This document shows, piece by piece, positions 10,830 to 24,233 of a stretch of DNA of 64,000 nucleotides. Origin of the DNA: Staphylotrichum longicolle (lineage: Eukaryota; Ascomycota; Sordariomycetes; Sordariales; Chaetomiaceae); assembly GCA_019096155.1 (NCBI GenBank), contig JAHCVI010000001.1, forward strand, positions 14,471,243 to 14,535,242, read 5' to 3'. Each line of letters starts with the position of its first letter. Within the stretch, counting starts at the first letter, position 1. The notes under the pieces were generated by a model. That model was not told the DNA's origin, did no database searches, and saw only the letters and a program-made list of their open reading frames with translations. The position numbers and the translations under genes were made by a program.

Positions 10830-13800
10830 TTTTGTAGATGTGGTTGTTGTTTCGTGCGATCGCGCGCTCAGAAGGCCGGATAGGCAAGTTTGTTGAGTTG
10901 GCTGTTTCAGGGAGTGAAGAAGGTCTGTTGAGTAGACCAAGCGGTTGTCTTTTTAGATGAGCACTGCTCGAGGCCGCTGAAGGAATGAATGGGCTTTGGG
11001 AAAGCTTGTCGCTGTTGTCGCTATTGTCGCTGCTTGCTGTCGCAAAAAAAGGAGGTTGCTGTGTGCTCGCGGGCGGAACAATAGGCTTGTTGCTGTGAAT
11101 CACAAATCGAAGCACCGGGCTCAAAGATGTGACTGAAAAGGTTCCAAAGGACCGGTTGGCAAGAACAATGGGAAGCGAAAAAGACAATGGTGTCCGAGAT
11201 GGGATCTCTGGTTTGAAGGAAAGACAGAGGCGCGATGCCGTGGTGAAGTGGTGGAATAAAAAGGACGGACGACAAAGGGCGGGAGGGTGCCCTTTATCCT
11301 TTATGTTTCTGTTCTCCCCGGTTCATCCCTTAATGATTGGGTGAGAGCGGCTGATAGGCCGGCGTGCGAACGCTTGTTTCGAGCGCCACGGGGCACACTG
11401 CATCTCTTCGTCCCAAGCGTCCCTGAGAGCCAAGCACCCACAGTGACCCGTCCCGTTGTGGGTAAGCTGCCCTGGTTGGGATGACAGGGGAGGCCTGCGA
11501 GGAGGGGCGAGGGGTCGAGAGAGGTGGGGGGGGCCTCGGGGGACAAGGGCATGGCCACCGCACTGGTCAGTCTGATGCCCAGAGACATCACACTGAACTC
11601 GCACATTGGATGAGGCCTGCTTCTCTTTTTTTTTTTTTCCCCGGCTCGTTCGAGTTGCACTTGCATGGGCACACTGACTGACTGCACGCACTTGCACGGT
11701 GGTTTGTCTGCTCCTTCATCCCTTGCCGGCCCGTGGCAATTCGGCCCAGAGGGACCAACTTGAGATGGCGGGAGTAATCTGTGTGTACATTGTACCTTGT
11801 ACTCTGTATTTTCCGCTTGCATGGAAAGGATTGCCCCCTCCCTCCCCCTCCAGATCCATCACCTGTCGTCGTTTGTCACCGCCGCAAAAGCCAAAAAATG
11901 TGTCGTCAAGTCACAGTGTGATGGCAGCCAGCCGCGCGGTCTGTTTGAAGCTGCAGCTGCTGTTCTCCAGTTGCCCGTCAGTCTTGGACGAGTGGCCGTG
12001 AGTGGTGAGACAAAGAGCGTTGGTGTGACAGGTGACAGGCACACCTGCCCTGGTTTCTGGCTCGTGTCTGGTTGTCCGCTGTCCGCTGCCATTCACTCGG
12101 CACTTTGAAGGTGGGGACTGGTTGGCGGCCCCTCAGTGCCTCTCTGCTGGGGGTGGGTGGCTCGGTGGGTGGCCAGGGCTTTTCCAGAGTCGACCGAATC
12201 GCAGATCGCGGAGACCACATCGCTGGGGTGCGCACTCAGCCGAAAAGGGGAAGGAGGCCTTGACTGAGGAAAAAATCCAGGGGCCTCCCGCTTCTAGCGG
12301 CTCCTGTGGGCCGTTGACATGCCAGGGGCCAGAAACTCTGGGCCAATCACGGGCCGAAGGTGCCTGGCTGCTTGCGCAAGGCCCGACAATGCCTGATTGG
12401 CCGCCGAAGCGGGGCTCCTGCGTGGTCGGCTCTGGCTCGTCTGGTTAGGGCAAGAGCCTGGGGAAAGCCAGACCTTGGCGCGCGAGTGGCCCGCACGCAT
12501 GAACCTGAAACACCGCCTCCTTTCCCTCGCGCAGCAGGGGAGCCCAGGGAGCCCAAGGAGCCCCTGTCGTGCAGTGCGAAGGCCCCTGCCCGGCCCATTC
12601 CACTGGCCGACATCGACTCGTGCCTCGGTCTTCGCTTGGACTTTGGGACCAAACTCATCCCATCGCAATCCGGCAGCTCGACGGAAAACCCGGTGTTTGC
12701 ACAGTTGGCCAGGATCAGCCCTTGTCGGACGACAAGGCTGCAGCCCATGACATTGTTTCTTTCTCAGGGTTTCGCGGATTCGCCATGAGCAGGCCCAGAT
12801 CCTACGGAGCACTGGCAGAGTAACATCCATCGTGCGCAACCAGCCACTCGAGTGCCTGTGCCTGTCAGAGGAAGAAACATCAGGCGCCGCCGTGTTCGAC
12901 TCGGGACGAGATGCGGAGGTGCCCAGAATGGGTGACGTTGTCCGTCCAGAGTCCGCCATGGTTTCACCAGCCCAGCGATCAGATGGGTGCACACGGCCGC
13001 AGCCTGCAGACCACAGACAAGATTCCACCGATGCACCCACGCGCCCACCTGATTTGGCCTCAACCAGGCCCTTTTCGGATGGATGCTTGAGTCAGCCTGC
13101 AGACCAGACGAGAGGACGAAAAAAAAAAAAAAGACGGGATGGTCGGACAACAGGAGCAGAGTATAGCACAGTTGTTATTCATGCCACCCACATTTGCCAA
13201 AATAGCAAAAGTGTTTCTCACCACCACGTTTATCCAACTCGGAACCAAAAAAAAATATCCCCCAAAAAAAGCTTCAGTGCCTTCCATTTGCGTGGCTCCC
13301 GTGGTGCAAGCGCCGAGTGTCCATGCGAACGTTACCCCTCCTTGATTACGTACGGCAGGCCCACACGGCCGAGTCACCGACAGACGGCAGACGGACGGGG
13401 ACTGGCTGGGAGAACTGGCTGTGTCTGGCGTGGGCTGAACAAAAAAGCGCCTTGCGCCATGGTCCAGGCGAATCCCGACCAGGCGAGCCAGCCCAGCCCA
13501 GCTGATCGACGAGGCCGCCAGCCGCGCGGTCATGCATGATCCTCGCAAAGACCACAGAAGATGCGCAGAGATGCGACGATACGCAGCGATGCGCGAGCTG
13601 CGGCAGCATAGACCAGACGAGAAACAAACGCCATGAACCATCACACACAGACTCACACACAGACGCAGGGCGAGGGCCAGGAATTCAGGGGCAAAAAAAG
13701 CACCGACCAGAATACCCAATCCTGGGCCCAATCCGGGACCAAGAAGCCCACCCAACCCCGCCTGTCACCTGTCATTTTTCTCCTTCTTTCCTGCCCCGTG

Positions 13801-16650
13801 CCCACACGTGCTCGGCTGTGAGTGCCGATGTCAGCAGCATCCCAGCCGCCGCTCGACTGTCGACAGATGCTGACCGGGAAGATGCCATGATGCGGCGGGT
13901 GTGGCGTTGCCCGATTCCAGCGCTGGCAGGAACGAGGAACCCGGTATTTCGCAGGACGAAGCACAAACAATGTTTGTCCCTGGATCAGGGGTTGCCAACA
14001 ACGGAAAGGAAGGGTCTCGAAGAGGATTTTCTGGCTAGGAGCGGGAAGTCGCCTCCTCACCTCCCCGGGAAAAGCATGCCAAGGTGGAAAGACAGGTAAG
14101 TAAGAAACGTTACTCGACGAGATTCCTTCTGGTGCCTTGCAGAGGCACCAATCGCGGACCCCTGGGCAACCTCCCGCGGAGGTTTGCAAATCCTTCACCA
14201 ATGCAACCAACGGAAGGCTTCCAGAACTCAGATGCAAGGGCAAGGTCGTCTGCTCAGTCTAGACCGAGGTGAGCACTTTAGGCGTGACATGAGCTTGATG
14301 AGCAAGCCAACACCAACCACCAACCAGCATGCTCAACATGCCTTTCTTCATGTCCGATCCTCGACGCCCAGACCATCAACTTCCCCATTCTGCGCATCTC
14401 CCGAAGTGAAGATTGAAGGGATCGCATCGGGAGGTCTGGGCGGCATGGATCTAGGACTGGGATCAAAAAGACCTTCCTCCCCGGACCAACGTCAACAACA
14501 ACCGGGCTGCTCCGGGGTCCCGATCCCCGGTAGCACCCCTAACCCGGACTCCATCCCAGCTTCCAGCCCACTCGCCCTTCCCTGTCGTCAGTCAACCAGC
14601 AAACCCCGGTTGTCGAACGTTGGCTGGTCGTCGGAAGTTCATGCAAACGCTAACAAATCTCCGCCTGAAACACGCCAAAGAATGTTAGACCCTCGCCACG
14701 AATGGGGCCAGAGAATGCAGACCGAGACCGCACAGCCACGGTCCCTGCTCATTTCCATCCACGACCACCGTCATGCCCGACGAGCAGGGTCAGCGAAAAG
14801 CGAGCTAGACGTCCCAAGCTGCTGCGAATACGGATATCTGGACTCCCAAGGAACACATACATACACAAACAAAAGCACTCGACTAGTACTCCGTAACATG
14901 AGGCCGAATGCCCGAGGCCGTGGATTGCGCCGCCACCATCGCCACGATCCTGGCTAGAGTGTCCCTGTAAAATGAAGCCCTCATGGCCGTCATCGGATTC
15001 GGCAGTTGGGAGATGGAGATCATCTGCCCAAGCGAGCGGGATAGTGGTGCTGAAAGTGTTGAGCCAATGGCGCTCAGTGAACCACAACTGCTTCTTCAAC
15101 ATCACAACGACCATTCATCAGCCGCAAGTCAGAAGTTCCCTTGTCATGTCTCGTCGTCAACATCACCATCCATCCGGCACCTCGGCATGAACAACACACC
15201 CCTACGGATGCGCGAAATACACACGCAATCTACGTGACAGCATCGGCGTGTCAGGCCGTCCGCCTAATGCGTTCAACGACCGACCTCAATCCCTAACCCG
15301 CGAGTTCCCGAAGAACCTCACGGGGCCACAGTCCCCCTTGCAACATCCACCTTGATCTCTAGCGATCGGACAGTCAGGCATGAAGACCAACCCACACCGG
15401 CGCAGAGCTACCCACTTAACCCACCGTCGAGGTGTCAAGTGTTCCGCGCTTTGCCGTCGTGAGGCAACAAGGTTCATCAGTCCACGCAAACTTCCCAGCA
15501 CCATCACCAGCGCAGATGCTCCAACAAACCCTCCCCTGCCATCACCGCCCCCAGATGCTGGAGAGAACCAACAACCCCTGATATCACATACGTAAGTACA
15601 TTTGAGGCGGTAGCGGCCAGGCACGCAACCCAGTGGCGTTCAACAACGCATTCTGCTCGTCCAGACCAAACACCATCCTTCTACCTCGGTGTTCTGAACC
15701 ATCCTTCTACCTTGGTGTTCTGATGTGACCCGTAGCTGTGTTCTGGCATTGTCCACTCCCTCTTTCACCCAACGACTCAAGTACACGTCAATCCAAACTG
15801 GTCACTGTGACGACAGGCACACAATGATATCTCCACAGCCCGTCTCTGTCTTGCTGCCTTGGCAGGAGACACAGAACGACGCCGCATAACAATGGCAAAG
15901 CGGCACAGTCATGGATACCGTGGTTTGCCACCCACTCCCCATCCCTCCTTTCTGCCTGCCGGTGCCTCCTTGTTTGCTTGCTCCCCCTTTCCCGTCGCTT
16001 CCTGCTCACAGTCCAATCCCACTCCTCCTCCTCCATCTAAAATGTATCTCTGTCTCGCCAGCCATCTAACTCTCTCCCCTTTCCCAAGCTCACTCTCCCC
16101 TTTCCCAAGCTCACCCTCCCCTTCTGCCGAAAACAACCCGAGTGTCTCTCCCAGTGCTGCTTCTCTATATCGCCCCCAATCACCGGCTCCAAATATCCCT
16201 CAAACCCCATCACAGCCTCCATCACGAGCACAAAACTCCCCACCACCAACAAACCTTCCAGCTCTCCCTTCCATGCAGCTAACAACCCCCAAAACGAGAC
16301 ACAGACACACCATACACCCAGCTCACCTCAACCCAGTACAGCTCCCCACCACCCTTTCGCGGCCCCCCGCTACTCGACAAGTGACAACCAAACCGGTCAG
16401 CTCTCTGCCGTGTCCAGCCGGTCCCCCGTTCAGACCTATCTGTTACTCGTCCGCCATCCCCGGCGCCTTTCCCCGTGCCCTGTCCTTGTCCGAGGCAAAA
16501 GAGAGAGAGAAAAGGCAGAAGCAAACCATTCTGAATCCCTGTTCTCTTCCGTCTAGGTCAGACATAGAGATCGGTTTGGAAGGGGAAAAAAAACAGAGTT
16601 TTACCTGATGTGTAGTTTTGAAGACCTACTCCAGCTTGAATAGAGAGTTC

Positions 16651-16852
16651 CGGTTCCAGTTCCAGTTCCATCTCTGCTCTCAGTTCCATCTCTGCTCTCA
16701 GTTCCATCTCTGCTCCCAGTTTCTTCTTTGCTCCCGGTTTCTTCTTTGCTCCCGGTTTCTTCTTTGCTCCCGGTTCCAGTTTCAATTCCAGTTCCAGTTC
16801 CAGTTCCAGTTCCAGTTCCAATTCCAGTTCCAGTTCCAGTTCCAGTTCCAGT
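16651..16852 (+). repeat. Minisatellite: TTCCAG hexamers around an 18-nt array
   Basis: Hexamer TTCCAG repeats at both ends, with occasional TTTCAA or TTCCAA variants. Between them are six 18-nt units: CAGTTCCATCTCTGCTCT three times with a final C variant, then CAGTTTCTTCTTTGCTCC and CGGTTTCTTCTTTGCTCC. Since 18 is three hexamers and both units share CAGTTCCA, the 18-mer probably arose from the hexamer array. Confidence 0.9.
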
Positions 16853-17836
16853 ATACCTTCGCTTCAAGTTCCCGCGACGGTGGCAGTAAAGAACGCATCC
16901 ATCCATCTCGTTGTTTGTCCATTGTAGATCCCCGGCCAGCATTATCTACCCAACTCCCACCATAAACTATATGCCCACTGAGATACTCCACAACGATGTG
17001 CACTGAGCCGTGTGAAAAAAAATAAAGTAGGGGTCGGGGGAGGGTGATTTGAGCGTATTACCAGAGCAGGACAAATAAACGGAGTGTCAATCAGGTGATT
17101 ATAGGAAGAGGAAGAAGAGGAATAAAGAAGAGGAAGAAGATATCTAAAACAACAGAAGATAGTAGAGGTCCATAATAACAAAGAATGATATAAATTATGG
17201 TAATAGTGATTTTAAAGAGAAAGGTCAGAAAAGTATTGAACTGACAATGTCGCTGTATTCACAACTTCCCTTTCATAAAACCATCTTTTCTCTAAAATGG
17301 AAAGACTAGATAATCAAGGAAAGAAAAACGCAAGGAAAAGAGGAAAAAAAATTGGAAGGTAAAACGAAGAAGGAGAGAGGAATAAAAAGGGGGAATAGGA
17401 TGAAGAGACAAAAGTGGAAGAAATTACTGACATGAACAAGATAAACAAGATAACTGCGGAGGCAAACCAAACCAACCCCAGCACATTCACACCAAGCATC
17501 ACAGCAGCAACTCCCGCAACCCTTACTCTTTCACGGGTTATCATAAAAAGCTCAATTGATGACAATCGGATCGTCTCGAGGGCAAAGCTACTTTCTGATC
17601 CTTTCACTCCCTCTCCCCCGTCCCCTAAAACAGCATCCGCTCACCACCATTCGCCCTGGCCCCTCCTCCTCTTGTCATCCTCATCACCACCCACCCACCA
17701 CCCACTCATTCACCCACTCATTGCCCTCGCCGTCTTCCCCTGCTCCTTCCCTTCTCCACTCCCCCTCCCCTCCCGCTTTCCCTGCAGCTACACAACAAGA
17801 GCCGCCCGCCCGCCCATCCACCCACTCGTCAGCAAG

Positions 17837-17870
17837 GCTCAGCTCAGCTCATGCTCAGCTCAGCTCAGCG
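17837..17870 (+). repeat. GCTCA pentamer repeat
   Basis: About seven imperfect GCTCA units with one ATG-containing interruption, just before the AT-poor flank of the ataxin-2 3' end. A short simple repeat with no coding role visible. Confidence 0.7.
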
Positions 17871-18157
17871 AGGCCATCTGAAGAAGATTGTTTGAAGTGT
17901 TTTGGCCCCGTCTTCGTTCGTTGACTGTCCCAGTTGCGGCCAAACAGTTTTTGGACTCTCCTCTCTCGCGCCGCTCAAGCAACACTCAGACAAATGGTTG
18001 ATTTCTGTATTCTGCTAGGGCTCGAACGAACGAGTGGGTGGGGGTGAACCCGATAAGCTTTTGGGTCCTTCATGGGGGCACGACAGGTACGTAGGCAAGC
18101 AAGCAAGACAGGCGCCACGGCACGGCCTCCGCTGTTTCATGTGCGCAGTGACGTGGT

Positions 18158-21100
18158 TCACTGCGGCCGCTGGCCCGAAAACTTGCCCTGCTGCTGCTGC
18201 GGCGTGTAGGCCGGCTGCTGGTAGGGCATGCCGGGACTCATGCCGTACACGGCCTGCTGGCCCTGGTGCGTACCCTGGTGCGAGCCCTGGTGAACCATCA
18301 TTGGTGCCGCCGGCCGGCCAGGGCTGGGGAACCCGTTAGACCCGGGGACCGGCTGCGGGGGCACGGCGCCGGCGGGCAAGAAGTGCGGCTGGGCGCCGGG
18401 GTACATGGGCCCGGCAGCCACCATTCCGTTGGGGCCCGCCATGAACCCCTGCTGAACCATCATGGGCGCCGCCATGTGGTGGGGTTGTTGCGGCATGAAC
18501 TGCGGGTTGTGCGAGAAGCTCCGGAACTGGCCCATCTGCGGGGCTGCGTTCAGGTAGGGTTGCATAACCGGCTGGCCGTACGGCATCTGTGCGGGAGCGT
18601 TCACCGCAGGAGGGTAGGCCATAGGTACCGGTCCCATCCTAGGGGACTGGAATGACTGTGCCGAGTTGGAGTGCATCATCCTATGATCGTCTGGGTTGCT
18701 GAACGGCACATGGGGAACGTGACCGTGCTGGCCAGCGTGGATTTGCATCGGTGGCATGTGCGGCGACTGCCGGGGGGCCAAGTTCTGGGCGCCGTGCTGC
18801 AGGTGGAACGGAAGCTGGTGTTGGTGCGCGGCCTGCGGCATAACGTGGGACGGGTTAGGCGTGGCCACAGCAACGCTCGACAGCGGCAGGCGCTCAAAGT
18901 ACTCCTTGTAGGTAAGGTGCATGGTTGAGTCCGGCGCCTCTGCCTCCTCCTGGAGCTGCCGCCATGTGGGGAGCGTGTCGAACGAGGGTTTGAGGCCATC
19001 ATTGTCGTCCCAGTGGCGGCCCTGCGGGGGCTGGATGGTCTCGATGTGCGACAAGATGAAGCACTTCTTGACATCGATCGCCTTGGTCTTGCGTCGAATG
19101 AGCTGGCCCCTAACGGGCGGCGGCGGAACGGGCGCCTCCGCAATGTTGTTCACCGAGGAGCGAGGAGAGGAACCCTGGCTGGGAACGGCAGGGTTGAAGG
19201 GCTGCGCAAACGCGTTGGGTCGGAACTCGTGGCTGTTTGGGTTCAGCTTGGGCCCCATGTAGGGCGGCGGGACGGCGGGGATACGGCGTCCAAAGTTCGG
19301 GTCGACACTATTGGCGGGGCCCGTGGGCGGGAGGCGCATATCCGGGGGAGGGTGCTGGCCCATGTGCGGGTGCTGCAGCTTCTGCTGCTCTACGTTTCGG
19401 AGCCGCTGGGCCAGGTTGCCCGTCGTTTGGTTCTGCGGGGCCATATGGGGCGGCGGGCGGTTGTTTCTGTACTGATAGTGAGACTGCGGGTTGTACGAGG
19501 AGCGGGCGCCCGGGTGGCGGCCGGGGAATCCGGTCGCCGAGCCCGCATGTTGCGGCGCAGCCGGGCGCGAGCTTCCCCGGGTGTCAGCCGTCCCGGCCGG
19601 CGTGGAGGCGCCCGAGTGTTCGGCGCTGGTCTTGGCCGGAGTTTCCTTGACAGCGGCCACGTCCTTCTCCTTCGCAGCTGCCTCCTTTTGCTTTGCCAGT
19701 TCTTCCATATTGGACTTTGCCTTTTCCTGAATCTGCTTCTGCTTCACCGGATCCTTGGCGATGATTCCAATCAGGTCCTTGGGAACAGGCGTAAAGAGCT
19801 TGAAGTTCTGGGCAAACATCTTCAGCTCGGTCAGCTTGACCTCCTTATCGACCTTGGCCTTCGTGGTCCTGGCTTTCTCGGCCATGAACCTCTGGGAATT
19901 CGCAAAAGTCTTGAACGAGCTCAGCACGTCGCGTTCAACCGTGGAGGTCGCGTTTGGCATAGCGCCGACCTTGGCTTGCGAGGGAACACGGCTGGTGGTC
20001 GCTGAGGGCCGGGCGGTCGCGTCTTTGGCAGCATCAGCCGATTTGGTGTCCGAAGTCGCCTCCGCCTTGGTCTCGGCCGCCTTTTCTTCGGGCTGTGTGG
20101 TGGCGCTCGGTTTGGACTCTGCCGTTTTCTCCAAGACAGGCGTGGCTGGCTTGTCAGCCGTGCCTTGATTTTGGTTCTTAGGCTCAGCTGGCTTCGGAGT
20201 CGGTTGCTTCGGGCTGGGGCTGGTCTTCAGCTGAGCCGAGATGATGGCAGGGTCGACCGGAGCGCCCTTCACGGTCGAGTGAGCGGTGGGCGCGCGCCGG
20301 GCGGGAGGCGTGTACTTGTTGCCGCGATCCGCCAGTGGCGGGAAGTCCTGGCGGCGTACGCCACTGTATCTGGAGAGGGGTCAATTTCATCCTGGGCAAG
20401 GGAGCGCGGAAATCGTACTTGTCTTCCTCATCCCTCTGGTCGTCGCCGCCCACGAAGTCCATCACGCGCTCCTCCGCAACATGCGAAGTGGCGGCGACAC
20501 TCCTCTCAATTTCGCGCGCCTTCCTCTCAGCGGCCGCCAACCGTTCCTTATACTGGGGGTGGCTCTTGTCGATGGAGGTGGTATAGATATTCTCGTCATA
20601 ATCCGTCTTCAGGCCGAACAAGCGCTCGTTCTCGGCAAACTGATCCCACGCGCCACCGCCGCCGATTTTCTCCAGAGAGCCATCAACCTCAAAGCTTGCA
20701 TCAGGGACCCAGGCCTTCAAGCCGCTCGGCGCCAAATCGAGAGTTGGAGATCGCGGTGTCTGTCCGGAACGAAGCCCGGTTGCCTGGAAGCGATACGTCA
20801 GCCGGAGACTTGGGGGAATACGGGCAGTCAGTTACGCACCATTGGGGGCCTTTCCATCGTTCTTCGTGTTGTTGCCGGCGACAACGCGAGCATCTGCAAT
20901 CTCTTTCCGCTGGATGGTCATGGTGGGCTGTTCCCTCCGAGAGGAGCCGTTGGGGATATCTGTCGAGTTGGGGAGCTTCTTCTGCTGCACCATGCTCAGG
21001 CGGCAGCTGGTCGGGTCGGTGCCGTTGCTATAGATGCCCTCAAATTCGGCGCCGGATGTGAGAACAATGCGAACTCGCTGGCCCTGTTGCGAGCAATGTC

Positions 21101-21798
21101 AGCGCGAGTCGTTGGCTACTCGGGAAAAATCAATGTGCGCAAGCCCGGTTGAAGCTTTGACCCCGAAGATGCGTCTCGGAAAGCTCAAAACTCCGCTCGA
21201 GCTTTGGGCAACCTTGATGGCAACATTTGGAGATGATGGGGCACAACTGGAGAGGGCACCGTCATACCTCGCGGAGGGAGCTTGTCACCGACTGCTTGTT
21301 CTGAGGAGTTTGCGACCGACCGGTGATAGGGTTTCTGTTGGAGGTCCAAGCCTTCTGCTGGACAGGAGGCTGTCTGTGCGTGCGTCAGTCAACCAATGCC
21401 AGCTCCACCATTGACCCTTTGCTGCAATCGCACAATGCGGTCACCGAATGTGGCAGCGCTGCGAGACGGGCAGGAGCACGCAGCCGGGCAAAAAGAAGAG
21501 TGCATAGAAAGGAGCAAGGGGAAAGGGGGTTGGCCGAGAGTTGTCTTTGTTGGCGGGGAGGTGAGGACAAGCGAGAGGTCTGAGGTGGTTGTGTGCAAAA
21601 AAGTTTGGGGATGCATGGAAAGGGTCTCGTGTCTCACCTCGCAGACGGGGGCGAAGCGGTTGCCTCTGGGGCTCGCGGTCGCTGGTCGCCGAGCTTGCTG
21701 CTGTACAGAGGGCGGGCGGAGGGTGATTTGATGTCCGGGGTGGTGGACTGCGATGGCGATGCGACAGTGGGTTTTGAGGCCGTCGATCGGTCTTCCAT
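18158..21798 (-). CDS. PBP1: Ataxin-2 / Pbp1 homologue (one frame break in exon 4)
   Basis: RNA-metabolism factor that binds poly(A)-binding protein and works in stress granules, polyadenylation control and TORC1 signalling. Exons on the minus strand are 21798-21638, 21373-21268, 21083-20840, 20783-20419 and 20369-18158, about 1028 aa. Exons 2-3 encode the ataxin-2 Sm-like domain (GQRVRIVLTSGAEFEGIYS). Exon 4 gives FRTDTAISNSRFGAER and then the LsmAD region (WDQFAENERLFGLKTDYDEN, YTTSIDKSHPQYKERLAAAE). Exon 5 is low-complexity and has a PAM2 motif, LNPNSHEFRPNAF, for the PABP MLLE domain, plus a Pro/Met/Gln-rich tail. Inside exon 4 the frame shifts between SRFGAER and LKAWVPDA, near 20718-20726. 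Removing one base restores both sides. The intron phases agree only with this correction. Confidence 0.9.
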
Positions 21799-24233
21799 AG
21801 TTCCTGTGCTCTGCCGGTGAGCACTCGGTGCCACTGTCCAGAGTTTGGGGAAAGAGGGTGCGGGCGGGAGATGTGCGGGAGCGAGGCGGCAGAGAAGGAG
21901 TTTGTACGAATTGGGCGAATCAGAACGCTGATTGGTGCGTGCTGGGGGGTGGCCGGGGTGGGCAGCGAGGGGTGCAGCGCACTGCAGTGAAAGCACCAGC
22001 GGCGACCCGATCGATTTGCATCAACTCAAGGGCTCGGTCACGACAGCCCCGACAGTTTTACCACGTTCCCACGCAGTCTCGCTGAAGCAGGTCGCTGGGT
22101 GCCGCACAGGAAGAAGGGCCAACTGATTTCCTGGCTCGAGGCATACAACAGGGAGATCGGTGTTGGGGCCCCGCTTACAGTGCAAGATGGCGGTGCTTGC
22201 CGGATGCTCGAATGGACCTGGCGAGACTCGCAACCTTGGCAGCTCAACTCAGGGATTGGAGTTGATGGACGCGCAATGAGGCGCCACGGAGGAAGCCGAG
22301 TTCGCGGAATTGAGAAATGGAGGGGAGGAGTGGTGCAGAGGGAAGGATCAACCACGCTGGGCGCTTTCAAAGGCGTGCTTGCGGAACGGAATGTCTCGCG
22401 GTCTTGGGCGGGGAAGCGCAGAGAAGGGTAGGTCGACTGGGCTGCGCAGCCGTTGTCGCACAACCTGAGTGGAAGCAGAGGGAGAGAGGCCGAAAAGATG
22501 GTGCGCGCAAGACAGGGCAACCAAAAAGGCAGCGGAACAGGGCGCAACAAAACTACAGCGGCCTAATAAGCGGTGGAGGATACCAATTCACAACAAGAGA
22601 ACCCCCTTCGAATGACCCCCAAGCGACCCCGTGTTCGCCCACTGGGTCCTGATGGAATGACGGGTCCGACGATAACAGCACAAGCTTCCCAAACACCAAC
22701 TGTCCAGAAGTTTGTTGGCAACAAGATGCTCCCCTGCGGAGGTCTGGTCGCAGTTTGATCCCCGCTAGCACGGTTCAGGCAAAGTCAGTCTTGGCATGTC
22801 ATGATCGTCAAAGAGACCCCACGTGATTTGCTTTCTTTGAGTGGGTGCTCTTCCCCTGACATTTGCAGGTTGCACTTCTTCGGACCAGTGCCGATGGGCA
22901 TCCACAGCACCTGCCCGTTACTGCCGTGCCAGCGTGGAGTCGGCAGCTGGTTACACCGCGGTTACTCTTTTTGTTGCTGCTCCCGAGAAGGTTCCACGGT
23001 CCAGTCGCTGGCATTTTGACTTCAAGCAGCCTGGACTTTGCAATGGAGCCATGGAACCATGGGGGAATCAAGGAAACCTCCCACGTGTTCAGCCTCAGCA
23101 ATTCAATGAATCAGTGGCACACGACCTCTCAAGAGTTCCCCTCTATGCGTCGTTTGAAACTTTACTTTCTCGGCTCTTTTCCTTGCTGCTTTTCCTCTGT
23201 TCATTGCTCCTGTGCAGCTGGAGTCACGTCTTCTTTGTGATGGATGCTTTTCGATGTTGGGTGTCCCTGCTGCGCTCAGCGCTCCTTCTCAATTAAGCAA
23301 GACTTGGTTTTACAACCCGGAGGTTTCCTCCCTCAACGCATTCTCTTGATGCTCAAAAAGGCCCCAATCCACTCGCGCAGGGCTGCCATTGGCTTGCCTT
23401 GCTAACCCTGATGTCATATCGACGAGTCGATATCGTGATAATCCGCCGATAAAGGGGAACGAGTAAGCTGACAGCACCAGGGACGAGCCACATGGGATCT
23501 GTACCACAGGAGAGCCAAAAGTTGCGTGGTCCCATGGAGGAACAGTAGGAAGTGGTTCTAACGATTATTTGAATGTTGCTGGACTGCGAACTCCAAGTCC
23601 AAAAAGAGGTTACAAATGGAATTCTTTGTCCGTCTGGTCCTTGCCCTCAAACGGTAATCACAGTGACTCATGTCTTTCAAGAATCGAATCAGTCCTCCAA
23701 AATGTCCCACTTTGACTGTCTTCTACGTCTAAGGTTACGTGGCAAATCCATCTACGCTCGTATGTACCACTCACTGCAGGGAGGAGCAATATTTGCGAAA
23801 GTGATGCCTGTAAGTCTCTTATTGTGGGCGTTTAAAATTGGGGTCCAAGGAGACAACTTGGGTTTTCCTTGATGCCAGCAAGTACCTTGTACAGGGTATG
23901 ATCTTTGCCCACTGGGTATGCGACTTGAATGTAGGGGGATGAAGAAGGGAAGGCCTGTCAATGAAATGTGGCATAAAAGGGGTATAACAAACCAGCAGCC
24001 CAGCACATGTCAAAAAACGAGGAGAACAATAGACTTGTAGGATTGAATTCCAATCAGCAGCCATTGCTAAGCACCACTTCCCTTTTCTCACTTTTCCGCT
24101 CCGCCAAAAGACAAACAAATAAACTCTCATTCCTTGATCTCCCACAACAACATTCCAGTGTTCAGACTCTCATCCATTCCAATCCATCCCCCCCCCACTC
24201 CTCATGCCATGCATACCAACCCCTATCCCACCT
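21799..24233. other. Intergenic, upstream of PBP1
   Basis: This is 2.4 kb upstream of PBP1 (-) and downstream of the wall-protein gene (-). No supported gene. CACGTG E-boxes occur near 22820 and 23085. The stretch near 24180-24330 is strongly C-rich and is probably 3' sequence of the next gene. Confidence 0.5.

Larger units (their letters stand above)
10830..18157. other. 7.3-kb gene-poor region
   Basis: Upstream of the LPMO gene and downstream of ataxin-2. Frames up to about 250 codons occur on both strands, for example near 12.3-13.0 kb (-), 14.2-15.0 kb (+) and 15.9-16.6 kb (+). Their products are Arg/Pro/Ser-rich with no hydrophobic core pattern, no family motif and no convincing splice structure, so I do not call them. 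The 11-16 kb part is GC-rich and unpatterned. A minisatellite lies at 16.65-16.85 kb, and 17.0-17.6 kb is AT- and GA-rich. Non-coding transcripts cannot be judged from sequence. Confidence 0.5.

Noticed and set aside
12294..13755. Minus-strand open frames of 231-248 codons in the gene-poor region
   Set aside because: Composition is Arg/Pro/Ser-rich without hydrophobic periodicity, no recognised motif, and similar-size frames overlap on the other strand; expected by chance in GC-rich DNA.
15859..16608. Plus-strand frame of 249 codons
   Set aside because: Pro/Ser-rich low-complexity translation of C-rich DNA; no start context, family match or splice structure.
16558..16821. Repeat-encoded Glu-Leu/PGAKKK peptide on minus
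   Set aside because: It is the minisatellite translated; no gene context, and other frames through the repeat are equally open.
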